NCBI GenBank assembly: GCA_031412335.1
Contig: JANOCT010000001.1
Location: 186,001 to 250,000 of the forward strand
Length of the DNA: 64,000 nt
Direction of reading: 5' to 3'
Source of the DNA: JBBQYA01 sp031412335
GTDB taxonomy: Bacteria > Bacteroidota > Bacteroidia > Sphingobacteriales > Sphingobacteriaceae
Shown here piece after piece: positions 53,432-63,042 of this stretch; within the stretch, counting starts at the first letter, position 1; each line of letters begins with the position of its first letter. The notes beneath the pieces are model-generated. The model did not search any database. It saw only the letters and a program-made list of their open reading frames with translations, and was not told the DNA's origin. A program made the translations under genes and the position numbers.

Positions 53432-53464
53432 AAAAAAAAACGTCCGAAATTAAAATTCCGAACG
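53432..53464 (-). terminator. Terminator of the carbonic anhydrase gene
   Basis: Read on the minus strand, CGTTCGGAATT pairs with AATTTCGGACG (two G-U pairs) at 53441-53464, followed by nine T's (A's at 53432-53440 on the plus strand). It lies just past the stop at 53501. Confidence 0.7.
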
Positions 53465-53500
53465 CTTTGCAACATTAAAACAATAAATAATTAATTTAAC

Positions 53501-54124
53501 CTAATTATAAAAAGTTACCATTCCCGTACTGATGTCGTGAATGCCTCCAATAATTCCAATTTCTTTATTTTCAATCATTTGTTCTAGAATTTTACTTTTA
53601 GTCAATATTTCATGGACGGAGTGTTTAACGTTTAACTCAGCAACATTTTCTACAAACTCATCATTTTTACTTGTTCTGTTGTCAGTTGTATTAATTTCTT
53701 TATTTACTGCTGGTTGAATTTTAGCAAGTAAGCTGGTGAGATTTCCCATTTCTACATGGTCGCAAGCACCTTTTATTGCTCCACATTTAGTATGACCAAG
53801 TACAACAATAATTTTAGCACCTGCCACTTTGCAACCAAATTCCATGCTTCCTAAAATATCCTCATTGACAATATTACCAGCTATACGAACACTGAAAACA
53901 TCGCCTAATCCCTGATCGAATATGAGTTCTGCGGAAGTTCTGCTATCAATACAACTTAATATAACAGCAAAAGGATGCTGCCCTTCCGAAGTTTCATTAG
54001 CTTGTTGAAGTAGATTTCGATTTACTTTCAGATTATTTACAAATCTTTTATTTCCTTCTTTTAATAGATCTAATGCAGTTGTTGGGGTTAAAGCGTCCTG
54101 CATTTCTTTTGTTAGTGTTTTCAT
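53501..54124 (-). CDS. can: Beta-carbonic anhydrase
   Basis: 207 residues. SCIDSRTSAELIFDQGLGDV has the first zinc Cys and the Asp-Arg dyad; LGHTKCGAIKGACDHVEMGN supplies the His and second Cys (H-x-x-C). VRIAGNIVNEDILGSMEFG is the conserved active-site loop. It interconverts CO2 and bicarbonate, needed for carboxylases at low CO2. The TetR gene lies 36 bases upstream on the same strand, so both may be in one transcript. Confidence 0.95.
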   Translation of the reverse strand: MKTLTKEMQDALTPTTALDLLKEGNKRFVNNLKVNRNLLQQANETSEGQHPFAVILSCIDSRTSAELIFDQGLGDVFSVRIAGNIVNEDILGSMEFGCKVAGAKIIVVLGHTKCGAIKGACDHVEMGNLTSLLAKIQPAVNKEINTTDNRTSKNDEFVENVAELNVKHSVHEILTKSKILEQMIENKEIGIIGGIHDISTGMVTFYN

Positions 54125-54160
54125 TCTTATATTCTTTATTTACGAAGATATATTTAAATT

Positions 54161-54844
54161 CTAATTCTTTTTTATTGCTGAAAAAACTAATTGTTCTAAA
54201 AATTTAACTACTTCTTCTTCATTTTTACTAGATCCAAAATCTGTAAGTGAAGGTAAGTTATACATGAAATATATTTGCAAATGGGCCATTTCTAAAATGG
54301 TAGTAGCTAAAGATTTAGGATAATTATACTCCGAATATATTTCTGTGATAATTTTACCTATTGTAGCAGAGAGATCTTTAAATGGTTTAAAAAATTGAAG
54401 CTTGTTATCTTCTCCAACTTGTTTAGTTAAATATGCCTTCGAACCTTCGGATATAATAATTTGCTGAAGTAAATTTTCATTTATGTAACTCGTACTTTCA
54501 TCATCATTGACCTTTGTTGCCAATAATTTAATTACTTTTCTCAATCTCAACTCAGGATCTTCAATATTGTTTGTGTGGAAATTAATTTGATATTGTACCC
54601 AACTCCAATACCAATCAACCAGATATAATAATAAACGATGCTTATTCTCGAAGTAACGATATACACCAGCTTCAGTTGTATTTATTTCAGTTGCTAACTT
54701 TTTGAAGGTAAACGACTCAAATCCATACTGATAAATTAGAATTACACTATGTTGTATTATTTTCTTTCCTAATTCAGATTGCTCTGGATTCCGCAAATAT
54801 AGCGAGTCGTTTAGGTTAATCTGTATCTGTAATTTCATAGCCAC
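54161..54844 (-). CDS. TetR-family regulator divergent from the export operon
   Basis: 227 residues. IIQHSVILIYQYGFESFTFK, KLATEINTTEAGVYRYFENK and HRLLLYLVDWYWSWVQYQ form the TetR DNA-binding region and first ligand helices; the C-terminal domain is of the TetR_C_33-like type seen in Bacteroidota. It is divergent from, and 134 bases away from, the CutA-like/ABC/HlyD/TolC operon, which makes it the likely repressor of that operon. Ligand not known. Confidence 0.88.
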   Translation of the reverse strand: MAMKLQIQINLNDSLYLRNPEQSELGKKIIQHSVILIYQYGFESFTFKKLATEINTTEAGVYRYFENKHRLLLYLVDWYWSWVQYQINFHTNNIEDPELRLRKVIKLLATKVNDDESTSYINENLLQQIIISEGSKAYLTKQVGEDNKLQFFKPFKDLSATIGKIITEIYSEYNYPKSLATTILEMAHLQIYFMYNLPSLTDFGSSKNEEEVVKFLEQLVFSAIKKN

Positions 54845-54940
54845 TCTTCAAATGCAAAAACAAAAATTGTTTTGCAAACTTAGTAAAAAATATTTTACAA
54901 TCAAATAAGATAGTATTACTATTATTTAAAATATTAAAGC

Positions 54941-54948
54941 TACCTTTG
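54941..54948 (+). promoter_or_regulatory. -7 promoter box of the export operon
   Basis: TACCTTTG is an exact TAnnTTTG match, 31 bases before the ATG of the CutA-like gene. The T-rich segment about 20 bases upstream can serve as -33 region. Confidence 0.65.
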
Positions 54949-54978
54949 TCTATCAATTAACCTTAAATACTATACAAA

Positions 54979-55290
54979 ATGGTAAATATTATAATCTATT
55001 TAGCAAAAGAACACGATGCAAAATACTTGGTTGATACAATGTTAAATGAACAATTAATCGCCAATGCAACCATAGATATGGACAATATATCTTTTAATAT
55101 TGAAAATAATCATGTTATAAGAACAGAGAATACAGTAATAACTGCACAAACAAGATCAATGCTAATTTCCAAAATAGAAAATTTTATTGCTTCAAAATAT
55201 GGTGAAAATGTAAGAATATGTTCTATTCCAATTATTCATGCCAACAATTCCTTTGATGCTTTAATTAGAAACAACACGTTGAAAGAATAA
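54979..55290 (+). CDS. CutA-like small protein
   Basis: 103 residues. The order of elements (YLAKEHDAKYLVDTMLNEQL, IRTENTVITAQTRSMLISKI, ENFIASKYGENVRICSIPII) follows the CutA1 ferredoxin-like trimer: N-terminal helix, a strand with T-x-x-x-x-x-x-x-K, C-terminal I-x-S/A-I-P-I. Identity with CutA is low and the Cys/His metal residues are absent. It opens the export operon, 33 bases before the ABC gene. Confidence 0.55.
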   Translation: MVNIIIYLAKEHDAKYLVDTMLNEQLIANATIDMDNISFNIENNHVIRTENTVITAQTRSMLISKIENFIASKYGENVRICSIPIIHANNSFDALIRNNTLKE

Positions 55291-55323
55291 ATTATATATT
55301 TAAACAAATCTATATCAAAATTG

Positions 55324-57090
55324 ATGATCAATAAATTCCAAAATTCTGAAGAATTTAAATCAACTAAAATAAAACCCTTAGCCAAATTTTGGAAATTGGT
55401 TGCTCTTGAAAGAGTTGAAATAGTAAACATTTATGCATTTGCAGCCTTAAGCGGACTAATTTATTTATCTCTTCCTTTAGGTATACAATCCATTATTAAT
55501 TATTTGTATAGTGGCCTAATTTCAACTTCACTGGTTGTACTTATATTCATTGTTATATTCGGAGTTTTCGCAAATGGTTGGCTTCAAATTATCCAAATGA
55601 AGATTATAGAGCGAATTAGCAGAAGAGTTTTCACTCGTTTTAGCATGGCTTATGCAGCAAAAATTCCAAAACTAGATCTTTCATCAATTGATAATAACTA
55701 TTTACCCGAATTAGTCAATCGATTTTTTGATACAGCAACTTTGCAGAAAGGCATCTCAAAGATTTTATTAGAATTCCCGACTGCTATGGTTCAAATTCTA
55801 TTTGGCTTGGCTTTGCTTGCTGCTTACAATCCAAATTTCTTAGTGGTTGCTTTATTAGTCACTTTATTAATTTATCTTATAATGAGGTTTACCTATCCTA
55901 AAGGAATGGCAACTTCTATCGAGGAATCAAATTATAAATATGAAGTTGGATATTGGCTTGAAGAACTTGGAAGAACCATAAAATCTTTTAAGTTTATGGG
56001 TGTTTACCATTATCCTTTAATCAAAACAGATGATTTAGTTAGTTCATATTTAGATTCTCGTGAAGATCATTTTAGAATACTTAAAATTCAATATTGGAGC
56101 TTTGTTTTTTTTAAAGTAATAATTAGTGCTGCTTTATTAATTCTAGGAGTAGTATTAATAATAGATGAACAAATTAATTTGGGTCAGTTTATTGCTGCTG
56201 AAATTATAATTCTAACCATTATTAATTCAATAGAGAAGCTAATCGGAAGTTTAGATGTGGTTTATGATATGCTTACAGCGCTAGAAAAAGTAAGCGGTAT
56301 TTTAGAAAAACCAGAAGAAAAAGATCAAAGTAAATTGCTGATTGATGAGAAATTAGAGAATGGGATGTCCATAAAATTAGAGAACCTCAGCTTTAGTTTT
56401 GATTACAACAACCCGGTTAATGTTTTAAATAATATATCGTTAACCATAAATTCAGGAGAAAAAATTTGCATTTTTGGTTCAGAAGGTAGTGGTAAAACAA
56501 CCATTCTGAAAATGCTAACAGGTGCATACACTAATTTTGATGGACAAATTTTAATAAATGATTTTCCAATAGGAAACTATAATTTACAAAAACTCAGACA
56601 AAATATAGGTATATATCTAGATTCTCCAGATTTGTTCAGTGGAACGTTGTATGAAAACCTAACAATGGGAAACCAATCTATACTACCAGAAACCATATTA
56701 AACACGGCTAAGGAAACTGGTTTAATTAATTACATTCAAATATTACCAAAAGGACTTGATACGAATGTAAATTCAATTGGTAAAAATTTAGCAAAAAATA
56801 TAGTTACGAAGATTTTAATAACCAGAGCTTTACTAAATAACCCGAAATTATTATTGCTAGAAGATTGCTGGAGTAATTTAGAAAATTTGCATCAAGAATT
56901 AATTATTAATAACATAACAAGTTTTGATAAAAAATACACGCTAATTGCTGTTACCAATGATGAAACTTTTGCTTCTCGATGCGACAAGATTCTTTTACTT
57001 GAAAAGGGAAATATTATTCGATTTGGATCTTTTAAAGAAGTAAGCAATACAATAGAGTATAAAAATATGTTTAAAAATTTTAGTAAATAA
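55324..57090 (+). CDS. ABC transporter, fused membrane and ATPase domains, degenerate ATPase
   Basis: 588 residues from ATG 55324. Six-helix exporter domain (about 25-310) and an ATPase domain (about 350-580). Walker A GSEGSGKTT (385-393) is intact, but the signature LSGGQ is IGKNLAKNI, Walker B reads LLLLEDCW (Glu513-Asp514 in place of Asp-Glu) and the switch His region is AVTND (Thr544-Asn545). Such changes would reduce or abolish ATP hydrolysis in a normal exporter. It is followed within eight bases by the HlyD gene, so it forms a type I-secretion-like unit. Confidence 0.85.
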   Translation: MINKFQNSEEFKSTKIKPLAKFWKLVALERVEIVNIYAFAALSGLIYLSLPLGIQSIINYLYSGLISTSLVVLIFIVIFGVFANGWLQIIQMKIIERISRRVFTRFSMAYAAKIPKLDLSSIDNNYLPELVNRFFDTATLQKGISKILLEFPTAMVQILFGLALLAAYNPNFLVVALLVTLLIYLIMRFTYPKGMATSIEESNYKYEVGYWLEELGRTIKSFKFMGVYHYPLIKTDDLVSSYLDSREDHFRILKIQYWSFVFFKVIISAALLILGVVLIIDEQINLGQFIAAEIIILTIINSIEKLIGSLDVVYDMLTALEKVSGILEKPEEKDQSKLLIDEKLENGMSIKLENLSFSFDYNNPVNVLNNISLTINSGEKICIFGSEGSGKTTILKMLTGAYTNFDGQILINDFPIGNYNLQKLRQNIGIYLDSPDLFSGTLYENLTMGNQSILPETILNTAKETGLINYIQILPKGLDTNVNSIGKNLAKNIVTKILITRALLNNPKLLLLEDCWSNLENLHQELIINNITSFDKKYTLIAVTNDETFASRCDKILLLEKGNIIRFGSFKEVSNTIEYKNMFKNFSK

Positions 57091-57097
57091 TTGAAGA

Positions 57098-58447
57098 ATG
57101 TGGTTTGATAATAATAAAAATCTTCCTGATTGTCCGGAACGAGAATTTGTTTCGTATAAAAAATCATTTAATCCAGATAAGAAAACTAAAACTATTTATT
57201 GGATTTTAGGTGGGTTTATTTTGTTCGTTTTGTTTTTGCTTTTGCCCTGGACTCAAAATGTAAGTGCACCAGGTATTGTAACAACAACAAACCCCGAAAA
57301 CAGACCGCAGGAATTGAACACTGTAATTGCAGGTAAAATTGAAAAATGGTACGTTAAAGAAGGAGATATGGTTGAAAAAGGAGATACCATATTGAAAATT
57401 GGTGAAGTAAAAGAGAATTATCTTGATCCTGAATTAGTAACGAGAACAGACGAACAAATAAAAGCAAAAGAAAGCACAAACGATTTTTATAAAAATAAAA
57501 CACAGGCTATTGATCGAAAAATAACTGCCTTGCAAGATGGAAAACAGTTTAATTTACGCTCCTTGGAGAATAAAATTTTACAAACAATTTTAAATGTGCA
57601 GACAGATAGTATGGGTTTGGTTGCCGCAAAACTTGATATTTTGATTGCAGATGAACAATACAAACGTTCGGAAGAATTGTATAAAGAAGGTTTGATTTCA
57701 TTAACAGAGTTTGAAAAAAGAAAACAAACAAGGCAAATTGCAGATGCAAAAAAAACGATGGCTCAGAATAAATTTATGAATTCTAAGCAAGATTTAATTA
57801 ATGCAAAAATTGAGCTTTCTAAAATAGACAGAGAGTACAATGAAAAAATATCTAGTTCCGAAAGTGAAAGATTTTCTACTTTAAGTGATATTGCTACGGG
57901 TACAGGTGAAATTTCTAAAATGAAAAATCTTTATGCAAATTATGTAATTAGAAATGGTTTTTATTTTATTACAGCACCCCAAAATGGTCAAATAACGAAA
58001 ACAATTTCTGCAGGAATTGGAGAAGTTATTAAAGAAGGACAATTAATTGTAAAAATTGTTCCAAGGGAGTTTAAATACGCAGTGGAATTATATATTAAAC
58101 CCGTGGATTTACCCTTGATTTCAAAAGGACAAAAAGTTCGTTTTTTATTTGATGGATGGCCAAGTATTGTATTTAGTGGTTGGCCAAATGTGAGTTATGG
58201 GACATTTGGAGGTGTTGTAGTTGCAATAGATAACTCAATTTCTGATAACGGGAAATTTAGAATATTAGTTGCAGAAGATCCAAATGATAAAAAATGGCCT
58301 ACGGCATTAAAAGTTGGTGGAGGATCAAATGGTATTGCACTTTTGAAAGATGTACCAATTGGGTATGAACTTTGGAGAAAATTAAATGGATTCCCACCTG
58401 ATTTTTATACGACAAATGGGAATAATAAAAAGACTATTTCAAAATAA
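57098..58447 (+). CDS. HlyD-family membrane fusion protein
   Basis: 449 residues. One N-terminal helix (about 30-50: YWILGGFILFVLFLLLPW), a lipoyl/barrel-sandwich half (VIAGKIEKWYVKEGDMVEKG), a long coiled coil (about 115-265), the second lipoyl half (FITAPQNGQITKTISAGIGE) and a beta-barrel with a membrane-proximal end. The periplasmic link between the ABC protein and the TolC-like channel. Start follows the ABC stop by seven bases. Confidence 0.92.
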   Translation: MWFDNNKNLPDCPEREFVSYKKSFNPDKKTKTIYWILGGFILFVLFLLLPWTQNVSAPGIVTTTNPENRPQELNTVIAGKIEKWYVKEGDMVEKGDTILKIGEVKENYLDPELVTRTDEQIKAKESTNDFYKNKTQAIDRKITALQDGKQFNLRSLENKILQTILNVQTDSMGLVAAKLDILIADEQYKRSEELYKEGLISLTEFEKRKQTRQIADAKKTMAQNKFMNSKQDLINAKIELSKIDREYNEKISSSESERFSTLSDIATGTGEISKMKNLYANYVIRNGFYFITAPQNGQITKTISAGIGEVIKEGQLIVKIVPREFKYAVELYIKPVDLPLISKGQKVRFLFDGWPSIVFSGWPNVSYGTFGGVVVAIDNSISDNGKFRILVAEDPNDKKWPTALKVGGGSNGIALLKDVPIGYELWRKLNGFPPDFYTTNGNNKKTISK

Positions 58448-58477
58448 ATGATTGTTGAATAAAGCAAAATTAAATTG

Positions 58478-59908
58478 ATGAAATATACTTTATACAATAT
58501 AATGTTTAGCTTAATTTGCTTGACTTTATCAATTAATTATACCAATGCTCAAGAGATTGAAAAGAGAGTTTTAAGTCCTGATGCGTTTTTAGAAATAATA
58601 AGAATTTATCACCCAATAGCCAAGCAAAGTGAATTGGTAAATGATATTGCTAAAGCTAATTTAAGAGTTGCAAGAGGTGGTTGGGACCCTAAAATATATT
58701 CTAATTACGATACAAAAAATTATGAAGGAGAAAACTATTATAATTATTTCGAAAATAAAGTAAGTATTCCAGTTTGGTACGGATTAGAAATAAAAGGAAC
58801 TTATGATTTCATTTCTGGAACTAGAGTAAATCCAGAAAGTAAAATCCCTAACGAAGGTTTAGGAGCTTTAGGAATATCTCTCCCAATTGGTCGGAATTTA
58901 TTTTTAGATAAACAAAGAGCAACATTATTTCAAGCAAAAATTTTTCAAGAATCAAGCAAACAGCAGCAATTAGAAATGCTAAATGATTTGTTTTTGAATG
59001 CTTTACTAGATTATTATAATTGGAGTTTAGCTTATCAGTCTTTGCGTGTTTTAGAAAATGCAGAAATAATTGCTAAAACACGTTATTTGGCAGTTATACG
59101 ATCCTCAATTTTAGGCGAAAGACCAACAATTGATACCATTGAAGCTTTAACACAACTTCAAACTAGACAAATTCAATTAGCAAATGCTAAATTAGATTTT
59201 ATTAATACTTCTTTAGAGTTAACAAATTATTTGTGGACGGAAAATGGAATCCCTCTTCCTACTGATACAAATTTGGTTCCTTCCATTTTAAATTCAGATT
59301 TTTTGAACTTACAAATTGATTTAGGAAAAATGGATGAAATGATTAGTAATCTTGATCAAAAGCAACCTAGTATTGTTAATAATAAATTGAAAACAAAATC
59401 TTTGGAATTAACGAGAAGATTACAAAATGAAGAATTAAAACCTGTTATCAATTTAAATTATAATGCACTAAGACAACAATTTAATTTTAATGAAAATAAT
59501 ATTAATAATTTAAATAATAATTATAAGCTTGGATTTAATTTTTACATGCCACTTACATTTGCAGAAGGAAGAGCAAAAGTGAAAATTGCCAATTTAGAGA
59601 TTAAGAATAACCAATACATTTTTGAACAAAAATTACAGGAATTTACTAATAAAATTAAATCTTCTTTTAATGAATTAGTAATTCTTCAATCTCAAACTAA
59701 ACTTTATTCCGAGTCTGCTACAAGCTATAGACAACTATTTGATGGAGAAACGATACGATTCAGAAATGGAGAAAGTTCCTTATTCTTAGTTAACAATCGG
59801 GAAAATCAATTTCTAGATGCTCAACTAAAATTAGCTCAGTTTCAAAGCAAATATTATCAAACTGAAGCAAAATTAAAGTGGGCCGCCGGAACAATTTCTG
59901 TTGAATAA
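58478..59908 (+). CDS. TolC-family outer-membrane efflux protein
   Basis: 476 residues from ATG 58478. Signal peptide ending INYTNAQE, then two OEP repeats of long helices and strands (about 30-230 and 250-470); the second carries RFRNGESSLFLVNNRENQFL, the typical TolC coil with N-G-x-x-x-L. It completes the tripartite envelope exporter. The substrate may be a small molecule or peptide; no protease domain or cargo gene is seen nearby. Confidence 0.92.
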   Translation: MKYTLYNIMFSLICLTLSINYTNAQEIEKRVLSPDAFLEIIRIYHPIAKQSELVNDIAKANLRVARGGWDPKIYSNYDTKNYEGENYYNYFENKVSIPVWYGLEIKGTYDFISGTRVNPESKIPNEGLGALGISLPIGRNLFLDKQRATLFQAKIFQESSKQQQLEMLNDLFLNALLDYYNWSLAYQSLRVLENAEIIAKTRYLAVIRSSILGERPTIDTIEALTQLQTRQIQLANAKLDFINTSLELTNYLWTENGIPLPTDTNLVPSILNSDFLNLQIDLGKMDEMISNLDQKQPSIVNNKLKTKSLELTRRLQNEELKPVINLNYNALRQQFNFNENNINNLNNNYKLGFNFYMPLTFAEGRAKVKIANLEIKNNQYIFEQKLQEFTNKIKSSFNELVILQSQTKLYSESATSYRQLFDGETIRFRNGESSLFLVNNRENQFLDAQLKLAQFQSKYYQTEAKLKWAAGTISVE

Positions 59909-59988
59909 TTAATAATCTTTTTATTAATTCCTTTAAAAATGGAAATACTTTCTTTTAATTTTATTTATTTTTTGCAAACTTAAAATAT

Positions 59989-60040
59989 TGAAAAATAAAA
60001 AAGCCCCTAGCTTTCACCAGAGGCTTCCTATTTTTTCTTT
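59989..60040. terminator. Bidirectional terminator
   Basis: Hairpin at about 60001-60026 (AAGCCCCTAG pairs with CCAGAGGCTT, better on the minus strand where two G-U pairs replace mismatches), A-rich on the left and T-rich on the right (TTTTTTCTTTTTTTTT). It ends both the TolC transcript and the convergent lipoprotein gene. Confidence 0.7.
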
Positions 60041-60044
60041 TTTT

Positions 60045-60992
60045 TTAATAACTTTCCACAACACTTAAAGTATTTCCATTTGCACCTACCCAAGTTACTT
60101 TATATCCATACGCACAGTCCAAATTGATTGGATTACCTTGTTGATCCGTTCCTAATGTAAGTGTAAATAAATCATTATTAATAGAATGAACTAAAGTTCC
60201 ACTATTTGGTCTCCAAAGTCCACAATATGTATTAGATAATAAGGACTTAGTGTAATAAGTTGTAAATGGTGTTCCAAATCGATTGGTTCCCCATGAATCT
60301 ACATTTGCGATGCCTCCTAACGTAGAATCTCCATTTGCTTTAAATGTAATTCGTTGATCACTTGGACGATAGCTCCATTCAGTCACTCTTGCTACATTCC
60401 AGTTTGCAGCACTACCACCATTGAATGTTGCCTGCAAATTCAAAGACCGTTCTTGATACTTAATCGTAGCTGCTCCCGATAAAAAACTTAACCAATTACT
60501 TCCATTTACATTTTTCACGGTTTTAGTTCCGTTCAACGTAACTGATTGATTGTCTTTTAGTCTTACTACTTTAAAATTGATAAATGTGTATGTCAAAACT
60601 GCATTTGGATTACTCCAAGATGTTCCACTAGTCAGTTGAACTTTTACTTTTCCTGCCCTGGTCCTAGATGGACTTAAACATGGGGTTACTCCATCAAAAA
60701 TAAATAGTAAAGTTTTTTGTGCAATTTGGGATTTATCAATCGTGATTCCGCATAAATCAGAAGTAATTCCAGCACTTTTTCCAACTCTTCCAAATTCCGT
60801 TTCATCTTGTACAATTACATTCAAATCATTTTGAATTTGATCTGATTCTGCATTATATAAGCTTGCATCATCATTAAATTGTTCAACATTGCTATCTAAT
60901 TTTGCATCGTCATTTTCATCTTTTTTACATCCTGCAAGAGCCGCAATAAGTAGGAGCATTAAACCTGATTTTTTTAACATTTGTTTGTTCAT
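60045..60992 (-). CDS. Hypothetical lipoprotein
   Basis: 315 residues. Lipobox ALAGCKKDEND (lipid on Cys22) followed by a K-D/E-rich signal of surface lipoproteins in this phylum. The mature protein is rich in Thr, Asn and Gly and seems to be all-beta; three Cys positions (SDLCGI, TPCLSP, TYCGLW, DCAYGY) may form disulfides. No domain recognised. It has a terminator of its own and is transcribed away from htpG by a separate promoter. Confidence 0.75.
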   Translation of the reverse strand: MNKQMLKKSGLMLLLIAALAGCKKDENDDAKLDSNVEQFNDDASLYNAESDQIQNDLNVIVQDETEFGRVGKSAGITSDLCGITIDKSQIAQKTLLFIFDGVTPCLSPSRTRAGKVKVQLTSGTSWSNPNAVLTYTFINFKVVRLKDNQSVTLNGTKTVKNVNGSNWLSFLSGAATIKYQERSLNLQATFNGGSAANWNVARVTEWSYRPSDQRITFKANGDSTLGGIANVDSWGTNRFGTPFTTYYTKSLLSNTYCGLWRPNSGTLVHSINNDLFTLTLGTDQQGNPINLDCAYGYKVTWVGANGNTLSVVESY

Positions 60993-61041
60993 TTTTTTCT
61001 GATTTAGGGTTTGATAATCGTTAAGTTAAATTTCATGCCAT

Positions 61042-61075
61042 AAAAAAAGGATATACCGCCTAAACGGTATATCCT
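61042..61075 (-). terminator. Terminator of htpG
   Basis: Perfect 11-base stem AGGATATACCG/CGGTATATCCT (61048-61058 and 61065-61075), loop CCTAAA, followed on the minus strand by a run of T's. About 25 bases past the htpG stop. Confidence 0.88.
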
Positions 61076-61097
61076 GTAATTAAAGTATATGTATAAT

Positions 61098-62969
61098 TTA
61101 TTTTCCTATCAAAGCAATACTTCTCTTAACAAAATCAGTCAATTCTTTTCCTTTCAACATATTTTGTGATAATAAAGCCAAATCTGTTGTTTGTTTTACT
61201 AATTCATTTTGCTTTTCAGCATCTGTTTCTTGTAAAATCTGCGATATTAATGGATGATTGCTATTGATTACCATATTGTAACTATCTGGCAAATTTCCAA
61301 AAATATTCATTCCTCCGCCACCCATCATTTGCTGTTCTTTCATTCTTCGCATAAATTCTGATTGGGTAATAATAGCTGGCTGATCTTTTTCACTTAAACT
61401 CTCAAATGTAATCTGAAATTTACCTGCCGGTAATGCTGCTTCTAATACCGGTTTTAATTTCTTTTCGTCATCTTTTGTTAATTTTGATGGAAGACTTTCT
61501 TCCTTATTAATCAACTTATCAATGGTATCACTATCAACCCTTGCAAAACTAATTTTTTCATATTTCTGCTCAAGTTTTGTTGTAATATGGCTTGCTAATG
61601 GCCCACCTAAATTTAAAACGCTATAACCTCTATCTGTTGCTGTTGATACAAATGAATGTTGCTCATCAGCATCTGAAGTATATAAAATAATTGTTTTTTC
61701 GTCTTTATCGGTTTGGCTAGGTTTTACTTTTTCTAAGTATTCATCAAATGTAAAAAACGAATTTGTATCATCTTGATACAAAGCAAATTTAGCTCCTTTC
61801 TCCATGAATTTTTCATCAGAAAGCATTCCATATTGTATGAATAATTGAATATCATTCCATTTTTTTTCAAAATCAGCACGATCATTCTTAAACATTTCTT
61901 CCAGCTTGTCGGCTACTTTTTTAGTAATATGGCTTGCAATTTTCTTTACATTTCCATCACTTTGTAAATACGATCTAGATACATTTAATGGAATATCTGG
62001 TGAATCAATTACCCCGTGTAATAAGGTTAAAAAGTCGGGTACAATTTCTTCAACCGAATCGGTAATATAAACTTGATTACTATATAATTGAATTTTATTT
62101 TTTTGAACTTCAAAATTGTTTTTCAATTTCGGGAAGTACAAAATTCCGGTTAAATTAAATGGATAATCAACATGCAAATGAATATGAAATAATGGCTCCT
62201 CTGCAAACGGATATAATTCACGATAAAATGCTGCATAATCTTCAGCTTTTAATTCAGATGGAGTTTTAGTCCAAGCTGGTTTGGTATTATTTATAATGTT
62301 ATCCGAAATTACCTTAACATCCTTGTCTTCAGCATCTTTCTCAGTAGTTTCGTTTGTACCAAATTTAATATCGACAGGTAAAAATTTACAGTATTTATTC
62401 AGAATAGTTGACAAACGACTTTCTTCTAAAAACTCCATGCTATCTTCAGCAATGTGTAAGATAATATCCGTTCCTCGTTCTGTCTTTTCTATTTCTTCTA
62501 TCGTGAAATTTGGACTTCCATCACATTCCCATTTTACAGCGGGTGCGTCTTTAAACGATTTTGTTTGAATTTCTACATTAGACGAAACCATGAATGATGA
62601 ATAAAAACCTAATCCAAAATGACCGATGATCGCGTTTTTCTCTCCTTTATCTTTGTATTTTTCAACAAATTCTTCAGCTCCAGAAAAAGCAATTTGATTG
62701 ATGTATTTTTCAATCTCATCTTTCGTCATTCCAATTCCATTATCACGAATGGTTATGGTTTTTGCTTCTTTATTAAGAATTACTTCTACTTTAAGATCAC
62801 CTAAATCTCCTTTAAATTCACCTATTGAGCTTAATGTCTTTAATTTTTGAGTAGCATCTACAGCGTTAGATACTAATTCTCTCAAAAAAATCTCATGATC
62901 TGAGTATAAAAACTTCTTGATTATCGGAAAAATATTTTCCGTTTGAACGTTAATGGTTCCTGATTGCAT
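61098..62969 (-). CDS. htpG: Molecular chaperone HtpG (Hsp90)
   Basis: 623 residues, close to the 624 of E. coli HtpG. N-terminal GHKL ATPase: FLRELVSNAVDATQKLK (ATP-binding Glu/Asn helix), IRDNGIGMTKDEIEKYIN and IGHFGLGFYSSFMVS (lid and Gly loop). The middle domain has PLNVSRSYLQSD with the catalytic Arg and the C-terminal dimer domain ends LTDFVKRSIALIGK. Helps fold client proteins under stress. Upstream sequences carry an inverted repeat and a stress-type promoter. Confidence 0.97.
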   Translation of the reverse strand: MQSGTINVQTENIFPIIKKFLYSDHEIFLRELVSNAVDATQKLKTLSSIGEFKGDLGDLKVEVILNKEAKTITIRDNGIGMTKDEIEKYINQIAFSGAEEFVEKYKDKGEKNAIIGHFGLGFYSSFMVSSNVEIQTKSFKDAPAVKWECDGSPNFTIEEIEKTERGTDIILHIAEDSMEFLEESRLSTILNKYCKFLPVDIKFGTNETTEKDAEDKDVKVISDNIINNTKPAWTKTPSELKAEDYAAFYRELYPFAEEPLFHIHLHVDYPFNLTGILYFPKLKNNFEVQKNKIQLYSNQVYITDSVEEIVPDFLTLLHGVIDSPDIPLNVSRSYLQSDGNVKKIASHITKKVADKLEEMFKNDRADFEKKWNDIQLFIQYGMLSDEKFMEKGAKFALYQDDTNSFFTFDEYLEKVKPSQTDKDEKTIILYTSDADEQHSFVSTATDRGYSVLNLGGPLASHITTKLEQKYEKISFARVDSDTIDKLINKEESLPSKLTKDDEKKLKPVLEAALPAGKFQITFESLSEKDQPAIITQSEFMRRMKEQQMMGGGGMNIFGNLPDSYNMVINSNHPLISQILQETDAEKQNELVKQTTDLALLSQNMLKGKELTDFVKRSIALIGK

Positions 62970-62996
62970 AATTGTACGATTGTTTCATAGCAATTT

Positions 62997-63036
62997 ACAA
63001 ACCTAATGCCATGGGGTTTTTCGTGACAATTTGGCA
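62997..63036 (-). promoter_or_regulatory. Promoter and dyad upstream of htpG
   Basis: On the minus strand, TAGGTTTG (62998-63005) is an exact TAnnTTTG box about 28 bases before the ATG. The same bases overlap TGGCATTAGGTTTGT, which also resembles a sigma-54 -24/-12 element (TGGC, then TTTG). Upstream lies the dyad TGCCAAATTGTCA (63024-63036), symmetrical as TGnCAAnTTGnCA. Confidence 0.55.
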
Positions 63037-63042
63037 ATAAAA

